Positions 50,811 to 59,717 of a DNA stretch of 64,000 bases are shown here, one piece after another. A model generated the notes under the pieces. It was not told where the DNA came from. It made no database searches and saw only the letters and a program-made list of their open reading frames with translations. Position 1 is the stretch's first letter; each line of letters opens with the position of its first letter. The position numbers and the translations under genes are program-made. The stretch comes from GWE2-40-63 sp050179685 (GTDB lineage Bacteria; Bacteroidota; Bacteroidia; Bacteroidales; SZUA-534), in assembly GCA_050179685.1 (NCBI GenBank), contig JBFXEW010000014.1, positions 1-64,000 of the forward strand. Reading direction: 5' to 3'.

Positions 50811-53405
50811 TTAAAAAACAAAAGTACCTCTTATGCCAACGCCATGAAATTCTGAACCTTTAAAACCAACAAAAACCCCAAGTTCACCAGCAAACATAAT
50901 TTGTCCGAGCGAATATCCGGCCTCGTAATAGGGACTGTGTTTATCGACCCAAAGGGTGTTTAAGTAAAGATTTTCGGTCCAGTACTGATTGCTGATTATG
51001 GGCAAACGTTTTAGAATCAGAAATTGGGTAGTATATCGGAATTGCGTTTCCAGATAATGCGTTGCGGTGCTGTACTCGTAATTATTTAACAAGAAAAAGC
51101 CATCCCGAAAATTCTGGATGGTAAAAAATTCCGAAATGGTTTTAAAATGTTTGAACGAAGAAAAATGCATGTGTTCTTTATTAAAAAACACTCCGGCATT
51201 TGCCCGATAATAAATCGACGAAACGGAATAATAATCGATGGTTTGTTGCAGGCCAAATTCCAGTTGATGATAAGCCGAAAATCCTGTAGTTAATGGAATT
51301 GCCCAATTGTACGAAGTTTCAAATGTTGGCCATTTTGAATGTAAATTACGTTTTCGGCCATTACTGATTTCGAAATATTGCTTGGGGGTATAACTAATGG
51401 TATTGCTGATACGAAATAGTTCCGACTGATCGAGGTTGGCTTGACTGATGGTTTTATTTATTGGACTATTGGCAGCAAATGTTTTGTTGGGATATAAAAA
51501 TGAAAAATTGGTGTTGTTTTGCAACTCGCTTGTTTGCTGATATTTGGTTTTAATTCGCCATTTCATTCCGTGTATTAGCTCTGTTTCATGGGTTAATTCA
51601 ATAAAAGCATCGTTGTAGAACTTTATGTAATTTTCTTTTAGAAAAAGATTGTAAACCGAACTCATAAATTCGGGGGTACCGGTATAGTTATTAAAATCGT
51701 TGGCCAGGTAGCCGCCATCAAGAACTAAAATCCGGTTCTTTAACCGGTTGTACCAAAGTGTAAGCTGGCCTTTTCCGAATAAACTTTCGCGTGCGAAAGC
51801 GTAACCAGCCATTCCTTTTATTTGTAATGCGCGAATGCTATCCAGTTTACTGTAAATTTTAAACGATTGGTTAAACGACCAACCATCAACCGGACTAAAC
51901 CGATAGTTTCGCAGGTTTAACAGTCCCGGATAATACAGGTGGAATTTTTTGCTGCGTTCCCATTCGTAATTTCCGAATAGGGCTATTTTAGCAGCTTTCG
52001 ATGCCCACGATGCCGAATCTTCTTTAGCTTTCTTTTCTTCAAGTTTTTTATAACTTATTTTTTCTTCGGGAGATGCAGGCACCGGTCTCACGGAATCCCA
52101 GTATACGGAATCGCGCTTCAGAGCATCTTTATTTACAATTTGCTTGTAGTTTGAAGTAAGTTCCAGGGGATTATCTTTTTTTTCTTCTTCGAGCAGTGTG
52201 GCTTTTTTTGCCATTAGTTTTTGCATCTCCATCATTTCGCGATTGCTTAATTCGTCGCGGGTATAGAGTTCTTCAAGCTTTGTCTCAATTTCCTGTACTT
52301 TGGGGTTTTTAGGAACTTCTTCCTCTTCCACCGGTTCCTTTGCCTGGCTTATTGCCCTGCTAATTTTATCCTGGCTAAAGGCGGGGTTTATAACAACGGA
52401 ATCGTATTTAATGGTTGTGGTATAAGTGGCTTCAGCCTTAATGCCCATAAAAGCCAATTTAGCTTCAACAAAAAGGTTAACCGGAAAATAATTGTTGCCT
52501 TTTACCGGCCCGTAATGCTGTTTTATGTTTAATTCGGCGTAGGGTGGATTTAAAATCATGTCGTAACTATAAAGGCACCAAAGATCTTCAACAATATAAA
52601 CATAGCCTTCCATCAGTAATTTGCTTTTTCGCTTTGGAGTAACCTTAATTTTATCGATAAACCAGGCACCATCCTGCAACAGTCCTTCGTAACTATAGTT
52701 GTAATGTGAAAATGCATTTGGGGCAAAAGGAGAAATATAAAAATCGGGTTGCGATTCGTAAATGCTGTTCGATATTAAACCAATAACCGGAACATTTTCG
52801 TCGGCCATGGGGAAGGAGTTGTTTACCGAAATAACTTCCTGTACATAATTATCAGGAGCCTTAAATCGCATCCGGTTTAACGATTCATTCACATAAACCT
52901 GTCCAACCTGGGGTTGTTCGCCGTTAACCTCCATTCGCTTTTGAAGCACTTTAGGAATTTTTGTTGCCACGGCAGAACCTTTTATATAAACCTCAGAGGT
53001 GAATGATTCAGCCTGTTTCACAAATCCCGGAGCGCGGGCTATGGCTTTTCGCATTATGGAATATGCGGGATCTTCCGCATCGGCCCGAACGGTAACTCCG
53101 GCTAAAATGTACGATTGCATTGGTAAAACAATTTGCAGTTCAACTGAAGCCGTAGTAATTTCAATTTCTTTACTTATTGGCGAATAACCCATCGACCGGA
53201 AGTTAACATGGTAGGTTCCGGGAGAAACTTTTATGGTAAATTTCCCCAGATGATTAGCGCTGGTACCCGTTTGCAGTTCATCGATATATATGGTTGCGTA
53301 GGCAATAGGATTTCCGGCATCGTTGCTAATGGTTCCTCTAATTTCCTGTAAGTAAGCGTTTAAAGGAATCAGAAATAAAAAAAGAAAGAATAATTTAAAA
53401 GCCAT
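50811..53405 (-). CDS. DUF5686 protein with N-terminal carboxypeptidase-like domain
   Basis: An 864-residue protein. After a signal peptide, residues about 22-95 are a carboxypeptidase-regulatory-like beta domain (IRGTISNDAGNPIAYATIYI, GKFTIKVSPGTYHVNFRSMG). The rest is DUF5686, an outer-membrane barrel family of Bacteroidota, with a charged coiled-coil insert at about 345-430 and a final FVF. It probably sits in the outer membrane; its role is unknown. Spaced well from neighbours, so likely a single transcript. Confidence 0.8.
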   Translation of the reverse strand: MAFKLFFLFLFLIPLNAYLQEIRGTISNDAGNPIAYATIYIDELQTGTSANHLGKFTIKVSPGTYHVNFRSMGYSPISKEIEITTASVELQIVLPMQSYILAGVTVRADAEDPAYSIMRKAIARAPGFVKQAESFTSEVYIKGSAVATKIPKVLQKRMEVNGEQPQVGQVYVNESLNRMRFKAPDNYVQEVISVNNSFPMADENVPVIGLISNSIYESQPDFYISPFAPNAFSHYNYSYEGLLQDGAWFIDKIKVTPKRKSKLLMEGYVYIVEDLWCLYSYDMILNPPYAELNIKQHYGPVKGNNYFPVNLFVEAKLAFMGIKAEATYTTTIKYDSVVINPAFSQDKISRAISQAKEPVEEEEVPKNPKVQEIETKLEELYTRDELSNREMMEMQKLMAKKATLLEEEKKDNPLELTSNYKQIVNKDALKRDSVYWDSVRPVPASPEEKISYKKLEEKKAKEDSASWASKAAKIALFGNYEWERSKKFHLYYPGLLNLRNYRFSPVDGWSFNQSFKIYSKLDSIRALQIKGMAGYAFARESLFGKGQLTLWYNRLKNRILVLDGGYLANDFNNYTGTPEFMSSVYNLFLKENYIKFYNDAFIELTHETELIHGMKWRIKTKYQQTSELQNNTNFSFLYPNKTFAANSPINKTISQANLDQSELFRISNTISYTPKQYFEISNGRKRNLHSKWPTFETSYNWAIPLTTGFSAYHQLEFGLQQTIDYYSVSSIYYRANAGVFFNKEHMHFSSFKHFKTISEFFTIQNFRDGFFLLNNYEYSTATHYLETQFRYTTQFLILKRLPIISNQYWTENLYLNTLWVDKHSPYYEAGYSLGQIMFAGELGVFVGFKGSEFHGVGIRGTFVF

Positions 53406-53712
53406 GGTAAAAACAGTTAACTTTGAAAATCGGCATTTTTGTTTGCAAAAGGTACAGTTTTTTTATGTATCGATTACAAACTTAATTGACGGAGCAATAA
53501 ATAAAAAAGTTGTTTTAAGCTGTAACCTTTTTAAGATTTATTTGTCTAAGAGGTACTTTTAAAATGTTGATTATGATAATTTTTATTTTAATAGCCATTA
53601 TTTCCTTTGTATCGTCGTTTCTGATTGTAGGAAGATAGCCATTGTATTCGAGTAGTATTTAAGAATAATTGCCTGTTTTATAGCTGTTTCAACTTCGGTT
53701 GAAATGGCTTTT
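53406..53712. other. 307-bp gap with a micro-gene and terminator on the plus strand
   Basis: Holds a 24-codon membrane-peptide frame (53564-53638) and a UUCG-loop terminator (53682-53715), both on the plus strand and opposite to the flanking genes. Nothing else is seen. Confidence 0.5.
53564..53638 (+). CDS. Possible 24-residue membrane micropeptide
   Basis: An ATG at 53564 preceded by AGAGGT opens a 24-codon frame encoding MLIMIIFILIAIISFVSSFL plus a four-residue end (IVGR), one membrane helix in all. The stop is 43 bases before a hairpin terminator on the same strand. Position, ribosome site and terminator suggest a real small gene or small RNA, but codons are too few to judge from composition. 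Confidence 0.35.
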   Translation: MLIMIIFILIAIISFVSSFLIVGR

Positions 53713-53715
53713 TTA
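53682..53715 (+). terminator. UUCG-loop hairpin terminator, plus strand
   Basis: AGCTGTTTCAAC (53682-53693), loop TTCG, GTTGAAATGGCT (53698-53709), 12 pairs with two G-U, followed by a T-run. The T-run orientation serves a plus-strand transcript though both flanking genes are on the minus strand. Confidence 0.6.
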
Positions 53716-54600
53716 TTGTTTTTCCCTGAGATGTTTTATCAAGTCCGGTTTGTTGTTAGGCTCCATATGTATGGTTGCTTCAATGTTCATTTGCTCACGA
53801 ATGGTTTCTTCAATTATATTGGCTTTTCTGTGTGCTTCTTCCAGGGTAATGTGAGGCGATAATAAAATATGAAAAGTCATTTCGATATGATCGCCGTATT
53901 TATGCATATGAAAATGATGCGGGCAAACATCCAGATACAGTTCCTGAGTTATTTTATTTATTTGCTGAATCATTTTATCGTCGGGAATTTCGCCCATTAA
54001 ACGATCGATTGATTCTTTCAGAATTTCGTAAGCAGCATAGAAAATTAAGAGCGCTACAATAATCCCCAGAAATCCGTCGATCCACCAATAGAAACGGCCC
54101 AGTATAATTCCAATTAGCACTACAATCGACGAAAGAGCATCGGTGCGGTGGTGCCAACCGTCGGCTTTTAAAATGGGCGAATTGGTTTTTCGGGCAGCCC
54201 AAAAAGCGTATTGCGCCATTCCTTCTTTCACCAAAATAGAAATTATAGTAACAACAATGGCTAAAGTTCCGAAATTTACCCCGGTTCCCGACTTGAGTTG
54301 CTCTATCGATTTCAGAATAAATTCAAAGCCTATCATTATTAAAAGCATCCCAATAATTATGGAGCTAACCAAATCGGCCCGTCCATGTCCAAAGGGGTGG
54401 TCTTTGTCGGCTGGTTTATTACTGACGTAAGCGCTTATAATTACAACAAGGGAACTTACCGAGTCGGTTAAGGTATGCCAGGCATCAGCAATTAAAGCAA
54501 CAGAACCGGTAACTATACCGGCCCAATATTTTAAAGCAAAGAGAATTATATTACCAATAATCGATATCCAACCTTCAATAAAGGAATAGTTTTTCTTCAT
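53713..54600 (-). CDS. Cation diffusion facilitator transporter
   Basis: A 295-residue CDF exporter with six membrane segments, complete metal ligands in TM2 (DAWHTLTD) and TM5 (DGWHHRTD), the HPFGHGR loop and a C-terminal cytoplasmic ferredoxin-like domain ending at about 290. It exports Zn, Fe or similar ions by proton exchange. Unlike the 46229 protein it has all usual ligands and no HMA part. It lies 16 bases after the Crp/Fnr-type gene on the same strand. Confidence 0.85.
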   Translation of the reverse strand: MKKNYSFIEGWISIIGNIILFALKYWAGIVTGSVALIADAWHTLTDSVSSLVVIISAYVSNKPADKDHPFGHGRADLVSSIIIGMLLIMIGFEFILKSIEQLKSGTGVNFGTLAIVVTIISILVKEGMAQYAFWAARKTNSPILKADGWHHRTDALSSIVVLIGIILGRFYWWIDGFLGIIVALLIFYAAYEILKESIDRLMGEIPDDKMIQQINKITQELYLDVCPHHFHMHKYGDHIEMTFHILLSPHITLEEAHRKANIIEETIREQMNIEATIHMEPNNKPDLIKHLREKQ

Positions 54601-54616
54601 TTTCTGGAATTTATGG

Positions 54617-55282
54617 TTAGTTGAGCAAATGAATCAATAAATTTCGGTTAATTATTTGAATTTCCCTACGATTAACAACAATCATTTTTTCTCTTTCCAG
54701 GTCACCGAGCGCTCTTGCCAGCGATGGGCGTGTTACTCCAAAGAATTCGGCCAGTTCTTTTTGTGATAAGGGAAGCTTAACCTGGTTTTTATCGGGGGTT
54801 GCCAAACTGAGAATGTATTGTGCCAACTTTCCTTTAATGGTTTTAAACGAAAGAAACCAAATTCGCTCGCTCAGGAATTGTGCCCGGTTCGAAATGGCAC
54901 TTAAATAATTACTTAGGAAATCTTTATTTAATTGAAAGAGCTGCAAAACTGAATCCTTAGGAATGATTAGCATAGTGGAATCCTCATTGCTGATTACATC
55001 GACAGGATAACGATTGTTTTGACCAAACATAAATGCCGAAGCTATGGGGCGTGGTGCATAAATATCTTCTACTTTTAGCACCTTTCCTGAGAAGTCGAGC
55101 ATTTCGCCGCGCACACTTCCCTCGATAATAATGGAAAGACTTTTAACTTCGTCGAAACGGTGAGCCAAAATCTGATTGGCTTCAATTTGTTTAATCTGAA
55201 AAGGCACTTTACTTAAAAGCTGTTCAATTTGGTCTGGTGCAATTCCTTTAAAGATTGGGCTGTTTGCTAAGCGCTGATACAT
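54617..55282 (-). CDS. Crp/Fnr-family regulator (HcpR-like)
   Basis: A 221-residue protein with an N-terminal cyclic-nucleotide-like domain and a C-terminal winged helix (LPLSQKELAEFFGVTRPSLARALGDLEREK). No cysteine cluster for a Fe-S centre is present. It is divergent from the ferredoxin-hcp genes; in other anaerobes Crp/Fnr proteins beside hcp (HcpR) respond to nitric oxide via haem. That role here is inference from position. Confidence 0.75.
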   Translation of the reverse strand: MYQRLANSPIFKGIAPDQIEQLLSKVPFQIKQIEANQILAHRFDEVKSLSIIIEGSVRGEMLDFSGKVLKVEDIYAPRPIASAFMFGQNNRYPVDVISNEDSTMLIIPKDSVLQLFQLNKDFLSNYLSAISNRAQFLSERIWFLSFKTIKGKLAQYILSLATPDKNQVKLPLSQKELAEFFGVTRPSLARALGDLEREKMIVVNRREIQIINRNLLIHLLN

Positions 55283-55362
55283 TGATGATTATAATGGTTT
55301 GTGTTTTTAATTTTAAATGTATTTTTATAATTGGTGGTAAAAATATAAAAAACAGGTGTTAA

Positions 55363-55378
55363 TGTAACAAATGATACA
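55363..55378. promoter_or_regulatory. Candidate operator TGTA-N8-TACA
   Basis: TGTAACAAATGATACA lies in the divergent region between the Crp/Fnr gene and ferredoxin gene; an overlapping GTTA-ATG-TAAC palindrome is at 55358-55368. Weak match to Crp/Fnr-type sites. Alternatives cannot be excluded in AT-rich DNA. Confidence 0.25.
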
Positions 55379-55440
55379 AAATAAAATACCAAAAAGTCTG
55401 AAATTTGCCGCATAAAATTGATAAAGTAAAAATTTAAGAT

Positions 55441-56355
55441 ATGAAACGCGAAATAGTAAAAATTGACAGGGATTTATGCAACGGATGTGGTATTTGTATT
55501 CCCAATTGCCACGAAGGTGCTTTGCAGATGATTGACGGGAAAGCTACGCTGGTAAGCGAACTTATGTGCGACGGACTGGGAGCCTGTATTGGGCATTGTC
55601 CCGAAGGAGCCATAACTATTGAGGAGCGTGAAGCTGAAGCCTACGACGAAGTTTTAACCATGAAAGAAATGGTAAAAGCCGGAAGAAACACGGTACTGGC
55701 TCACTTAAAACACCTAAAAGATTACAACGAAAAAACCTATATCCACCAGGCTTTCGATTATTTAAAAGCCCATGCGTCCAGCATTCCGTTTAATGTCGAT
55801 GAATTATTGCACGAGGTTCAACAACATGGAAAAAAGAAAGAACCACAAACCAATCCGTATTTGCAAAATCTGGTTGTTAACAAAAGCGAAGCAGCTGCTG
55901 GTTGTGGTTGCAGTGGTTCTGCTTCCAGTTCGTTTATTCCTGAACCGGTGGCCGTTGAAAAAACCGAATCACCTTCGCAATTGAGTCATTGGCCGGTACA
56001 ATTACATCTTGTAAATCCCAATGCGCCTTTCTTTCAGGATGCCGATTTACTTTTTTCCGCCGATTGTGTAGCTTATGCGCTCGGTAATTTCCATACCAAA
56101 TACCTGAAAGGGAAAAAACTGGCAATTGCCTGTCCAAAACTCGACAGCAATAAAGAAGTGTATGTTCAAAAGCTGGCACATCTTATCGAACACGCAAATA
56201 TCAACACCATTACTTTAATGAAAATGGAGGTTCCCTGCTGTGGCGGACTTACACAGTTGGTACAGGCTGCCATGCAACAAACCACCCGAAAAGTTCCCAT
56301 AAAACTTATTACGGTAAGTTCAAAAGGAGACATTCTGGAAGATCGCTGGTTGTAA
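55441..56355 (+). CDS. Two-cluster 4Fe-4S ferredoxin-like protein with C-terminal extension
   Basis: A 304-residue protein. Residues 1-60 hold two 4Fe-4S motifs (CNGCGICIPNC and CDGLGACIGHC). A helical linker follows, then GCGCSG at about 158 and a C-terminal domain with FSADCVAYALG, IACPKLD and PCCGG. Such proteins are found next to hcp and probably carry electrons to it. The second domain is unlike known redox enzymes that I recognise. Confidence 0.7.
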   Translation: MKREIVKIDRDLCNGCGICIPNCHEGALQMIDGKATLVSELMCDGLGACIGHCPEGAITIEEREAEAYDEVLTMKEMVKAGRNTVLAHLKHLKDYNEKTYIHQAFDYLKAHASSIPFNVDELLHEVQQHGKKKEPQTNPYLQNLVVNKSEAAAGCGCSGSASSSFIPEPVAVEKTESPSQLSHWPVQLHLVNPNAPFFQDADLLFSADCVAYALGNFHTKYLKGKKLAIACPKLDSNKEVYVQKLAHLIEHANINTITLMKMEVPCCGGLTQLVQAAMQQTTRKVPIKLITVSSKGDILEDRWL

Positions 56356-56476
56356 GCGTTTACCTCATTTACACTACAAAAAAGGTTTTACAATGGCATT
56401 ACCTTCTGCATTGTGCGGGAGAACTATGCCTATTGACCAAATTCAAATATAAAATCATAAAATTTCAGAAAAAACT

Positions 56477-58123
56477 ATGAGCATGTTTTGTTATCAGTGC
56501 CAGGAGGCCGCTAAAGGAACAGGTTGCACCGTTGCCGGTGTGTGTGGAAAAGAACCTCAAACAGCAGGTTTACAGGATTTACTTATTTATGTTGCAAAAG
56601 GTGTGTCGCTTGTTCGGCAGGAAGCTAAAAAGCAGGGGTTAAATGTGAATGATGCCGATCATTTTGTAATGGAAAGTCTTTTTATGACCATTACCAATGC
56701 AAATTTCGATGACGAAAAAATTACCCGTCAGATTACCCGTGGAATTGAACTGCGTGATGCACTTAAAACACAGGTTTCTTTTTTCGATTGGCCATCAGTA
56801 ACGAATTGGAAAGCCTCGGAATCAGAATATGCTGCAAAAGCTTTAATGGTGGGAATCCTGCTTACAGAAAATGAAGATATTCGCTCATTACGTGAATTAT
56901 TAGTTTATGGAATAAAGGGAATGGCTGCCTATGCGCACCATGCCTGGATGCTGGGTGAAACCGACGAATCGGTTTTGGATTTTATGCATAAAGGCCTTGT
57001 TGCTACCACAAACAATAAACTTTCGGCAGAGGACTACACTGCGCTGGTGCTTGAATGTGGAAAATACGGCGTAGCTGTTATGGCCTTGCTCGATAAAGCA
57101 AATACCAGTTCCTATGGTAATCCCGAAATTACCAGTGTAAATATTGGTGTGCGTAATAATCCGGCAATTTTAATTAGCGGGCACGACCTAAAAGACATGG
57201 AAGAGTTACTAAAGCAAACCGAAGGAACCGGAGTTGATGTTTACACCCACAGTGAAATGTTACCGGCAAATTACTATCCGGCATTTAAAAAGTACGCGCA
57301 TTTTGTGGGCAATTACGGAAATGCCTGGTGGAAACAAAACGAAGAATTTGAGTCGTTTAACGGACCTATTCTAATGACAACCAATTGTATTGTGCCTCCA
57401 AAAGAAACTTATATTGATAGAATTTATACTACCGGAGCAACAGGTTTTTCAGGTGTAAAACACATAGCCGACCGTGAAGATGGTGAGTCTAAAGATTTTT
57501 CGTTACTTATTGAACAGGCAAAAAGATGTGCATCGCCAGTTGAAATTGAAACAGGCGAAATTGTTGGCGGTTTTGCTCATAACCAGGTGATGCAACTGGC
57601 CGATAAAGTTGTTGATGCGGTTAAAACCGGCGCCATTAAGCAGTTTTTTGTTATGGCTGGTTGCGATGGACGCATGAAAAGCCGGGACTATTATACCGAA
57701 TTTGCCAATGAACTGCCTGACAATACTGTAATCTTAACAGCTGGCTGTGCTAAATACCGCTACAACAAATTGCCTTTGGGAACTATTGGTGGTATTCCTC
57801 GCGTTCTGGATGCCGGACAGTGCAACGACTCGTATTCATTGGCCGTGATTGCTTTAAAGTTAAAAGAAGTCTTTGAACTAAACGATATTAACGAATTACC
57901 CATTGCGTACAATATAGCATGGTATGAGCAAAAAGCCGTTATTGTTTTGTTGGCACTTTTACATTTAGGCGTTAAAAACATTCATTTGGGACCCACTCTT
58001 CCGGCATTTTTATCGCCCAATGTGGCAAAGATATTGGTTGAGAATTTTGGTATTGGTGGAATTACCAGTGTTAGCAGCGATTTGGCTATGTTTATGGAAG
58101 ATAAAAACATTCCGGTGAACTAA
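56477..58123 (+). CDS. hcp: Hydroxylamine reductase (hybrid cluster protein)
   Basis: A 548-residue protein with the N-terminal Fe-S cysteines (CYQCQE at 5-10, then C17 and C23) and hybrid-cluster ligands such as TTNCIVPP, MAGCDGRMKSRDYY, LTAGCAKYRYNK and DAGQCNDSYS. The family reduces hydroxylamine or, more likely in cells, nitric oxide, protecting against nitrosative stress. It sits after the ferredoxin gene and is ended by a strong terminator. Length and motifs are those of a complete enzyme. Confidence 0.95.
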   Translation: MSMFCYQCQEAAKGTGCTVAGVCGKEPQTAGLQDLLIYVAKGVSLVRQEAKKQGLNVNDADHFVMESLFMTITNANFDDEKITRQITRGIELRDALKTQVSFFDWPSVTNWKASESEYAAKALMVGILLTENEDIRSLRELLVYGIKGMAAYAHHAWMLGETDESVLDFMHKGLVATTNNKLSAEDYTALVLECGKYGVAVMALLDKANTSSYGNPEITSVNIGVRNNPAILISGHDLKDMEELLKQTEGTGVDVYTHSEMLPANYYPAFKKYAHFVGNYGNAWWKQNEEFESFNGPILMTTNCIVPPKETYIDRIYTTGATGFSGVKHIADREDGESKDFSLLIEQAKRCASPVEIETGEIVGGFAHNQVMQLADKVVDAVKTGAIKQFFVMAGCDGRMKSRDYYTEFANELPDNTVILTAGCAKYRYNKLPLGTIGGIPRVLDAGQCNDSYSLAVIALKLKEVFELNDINELPIAYNIAWYEQKAVIVLLALLHLGVKNIHLGPTLPAFLSPNVAKILVENFGIGGITSVSSDLAMFMEDKNIPVN

Positions 58124-58128
58124 TTTTT

Positions 58129-58166
58129 AAAAGCACCCTACATTAAAAACGGTTGGGTGCTTTTTT
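58129..58166 (+). terminator. Terminator after hcp
   Basis: AAAAGCACCC (58129-58138) pairs perfectly with GGGTGCTTTT (58155-58164), with a 16-nt loop and a run of six T. Confidence 0.8.
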
Positions 58167-58341
58167 AAGTTCTTAATTGTTAGTAAGTTTTTTCATATTG
58201 TTTGTCATTGAAAATGTAGCGATTATCACTTTTAGTTTATGTCAATAAGGGTCAGATTGAACCACTTTTATTGAAAATTGTTATTTATACAGCACACAAT
58301 GGAAAGGCAAAGCAATAACTAATTTTTTATAAGGTGGTTTT

Positions 58342-58659
58342 ATGAATCAGATAATTCGCACAAATAGTAATGGTCAACTTTTGTACAACGCTTTACAAAA
58401 GGAATTTACTGTGGAATTTGGGAACGTTTATTTCAAATTGCCCGAAGAAGATTATCTGTTATTCGAGAAACAATTGAATAACCTATCGAACGATTATTCC
58501 ATGTATAGTTCGGGACAAAAAATAATGGTTCCGGTTGCCAAAACCGAAATAAATCTGATGCTTACACCTGAAGAATTGATTAGCTTAAAAAATCTTTTTG
58601 GAATGGAAATAGAACAATTAAAAGCATTTAAATTAAAGATAAATTATTCAATGAATTAA
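58342..58659 (+). CDS. Small protein of unknown function (DUF6686-like)
   Basis: A 105-residue cytoplasmic protein with no signal or Cys. FGNVYFKLPEEDYLLFEKQL and LMLTPEELISLKNLF resemble DUF6686, a Bacteroidota family, but without its cysteine pair. Function unknown. It has its own terminator. Confidence 0.5.
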   Translation: MNQIIRTNSNGQLLYNALQKEFTVEFGNVYFKLPEEDYLLFEKQLNNLSNDYSMYSSGQKIMVPVAKTEINLMLTPEELISLKNLFGMEIEQLKAFKLKINYSMN

Positions 58660-58708
58660 AGCCTTTGGCGAGGTTAATTTTTATGGGTTTATTTAATGTG
58701 TTTGTTTA

Positions 58709-58735
58709 AGAGCTGGTTTTAACCGGCTCTTTTTC
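58709..58735 (+). terminator. Hairpin terminator
   Basis: AGAGCTGGTT (58709-58718) pairs with AACCGGCTCT (58721-58730), with one G-U, and is followed by TTTTT. Confidence 0.7.
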
Positions 58736-58855
58736 TTTTTATTACAACACTGTTTTGGTGTAAGTTGTCATTTGATAATAAAAAAATTGTACAATTTCAA
58801 TTGCGCAGTTACCATACCAACACCCTATTTTTCTTAAACGGGTTTTAAAGGAATG

Positions 58856-58863
58856 TATCTTTG
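58856..58863 (+). promoter_or_regulatory. Candidate -7 element TATCTTTG
   Basis: Matches TAnnTTTG and ends 28 nt before the ATG at 58892. It overlaps the alternative upstream ATG (58853), which supports the later start. Confidence 0.45.
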
Positions 58864-58891
58864 CATCGTTAATAATAAAACAAAAATAGCG

Positions 58892-59227
58892 ATGACTAAA
58901 GTGGCAATTCCTATCGAAAAAGATTGTTTAAGCACACATTTTGGAATGTGTAGCCACTACGCAGTTTTTACCATCGAAAAATCGAAAGTGGTTGATAAAA
59001 CTAAGGTAAAACCTGATTTTACCGCTATCGAAGAATTTCCACAATGGCTTAAAAGTATGGGTGTAACCGATGTGGTAACCTATAAAATAAATCCGGTATT
59101 AATTCCCGAGTTTATTAAAAGCAAAATCAATGTTTTTGTAGGAACCAATCAGATTGCCCCCGATTTGTTGATAGCCGATTACATTAATGGCAAGTTAAAA
59201 TCGAACGAAGACATTTTAAATAGTTAA
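58892..59227 (+). CDS. NifX/NifB-type Fe-Mo cluster-binding-like protein
   Basis: The protein has 111 residues from the ATG at 58892 (MTKVAIPIEKD). It has the dinitrogenase FeMo-cofactor-binding domain pattern: FGMCSHYAVFTI near 20 and a Rossmann-like core with VTDVVTYKINP. Such proteins bind iron or iron-sulfur clusters, often outside nitrogen fixation in anaerobes. It precedes the thioredoxin-like gene by 32 bases. Confidence 0.7.
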   Translation: MTKVAIPIEKDCLSTHFGMCSHYAVFTIEKSKVVDKTKVKPDFTAIEEFPQWLKSMGVTDVVTYKINPVLIPEFIKSKINVFVGTNQIAPDLLIADYINGKLKSNEDILNS

Positions 59228-59259
59228 CATATATTTATTAATTTAAAACTAAAATAACC

Positions 59260-59604
59260 ATGCAGTTACAAACCAATTTAACACATTTGATTACAGCCGC
59301 TGATCACAAAAAAACATTAGAAGAAAACGAGAATGTAATGGTATGCTGTGGACGTATGGGTCCAATGTGTATCCCAGTTTACGAAGCTATGGAGGAACTT
59401 GAAGACGAATATACCAATGTAAAATTTGCCGATATGTTGTTTGATAGCCCCGAAGCTCACGTTATCCGCAATGCTCCTGAATGCTCTGGCTTTATGGGAT
59501 TACCTTTTGTAGTATATTACAAAAACGGAAAAGCCGTTCACGCATCGAGCAGCATTTTAACTCCCGAGCAAATTAAGCAGGTGCTCGACTCTAAATTATC
59601 GTAA
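59260..59604 (+). CDS. Thioredoxin-like protein with atypical active site
   Basis: A 114-residue protein with a thioredoxin-like fold: NVMVCCGRMGPMCIPVYEAM, FADMLFDSP and LPFVVYYKNGKAV. In place of CGPC it has C29, C30 and C37, with Cys-Cys-Gly-Arg-Met-Gly-Pro-Met-Cys. It ends with TPEQIKQVLDSKL. It lies between the NifX-like gene and trxB, so trxB is a possible partner. Confidence 0.7.
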   Translation: MQLQTNLTHLITAADHKKTLEENENVMVCCGRMGPMCIPVYEAMEELEDEYTNVKFADMLFDSPEAHVIRNAPECSGFMGLPFVVYYKNGKAVHASSSILTPEQIKQVLDSKLS

Positions 59605-59644
59605 TCCAACTTTTATCGACATAAGTAGAATGCAGTTAGCCAAA

Positions 59645-59690
59645 CTTTGCAGGTTTCAATTTGGAACCTGCAAAGGACTGCAACTTTTTT
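59645..59690 (+). terminator. Hairpin terminator between thioredoxin-like gene and trxB
   Basis: CTTTGCAGGTT (59645-59655) pairs perfectly with AACCTGCAAAG (59665-59675) around 9 nt; a T-run begins at about 59684, eight bases after the stem. It would limit read-through into trxB. Confidence 0.5.
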
Positions 59691-59717
59691 AGTCAATAAA
59701 AATCCAAGCATTGAACT

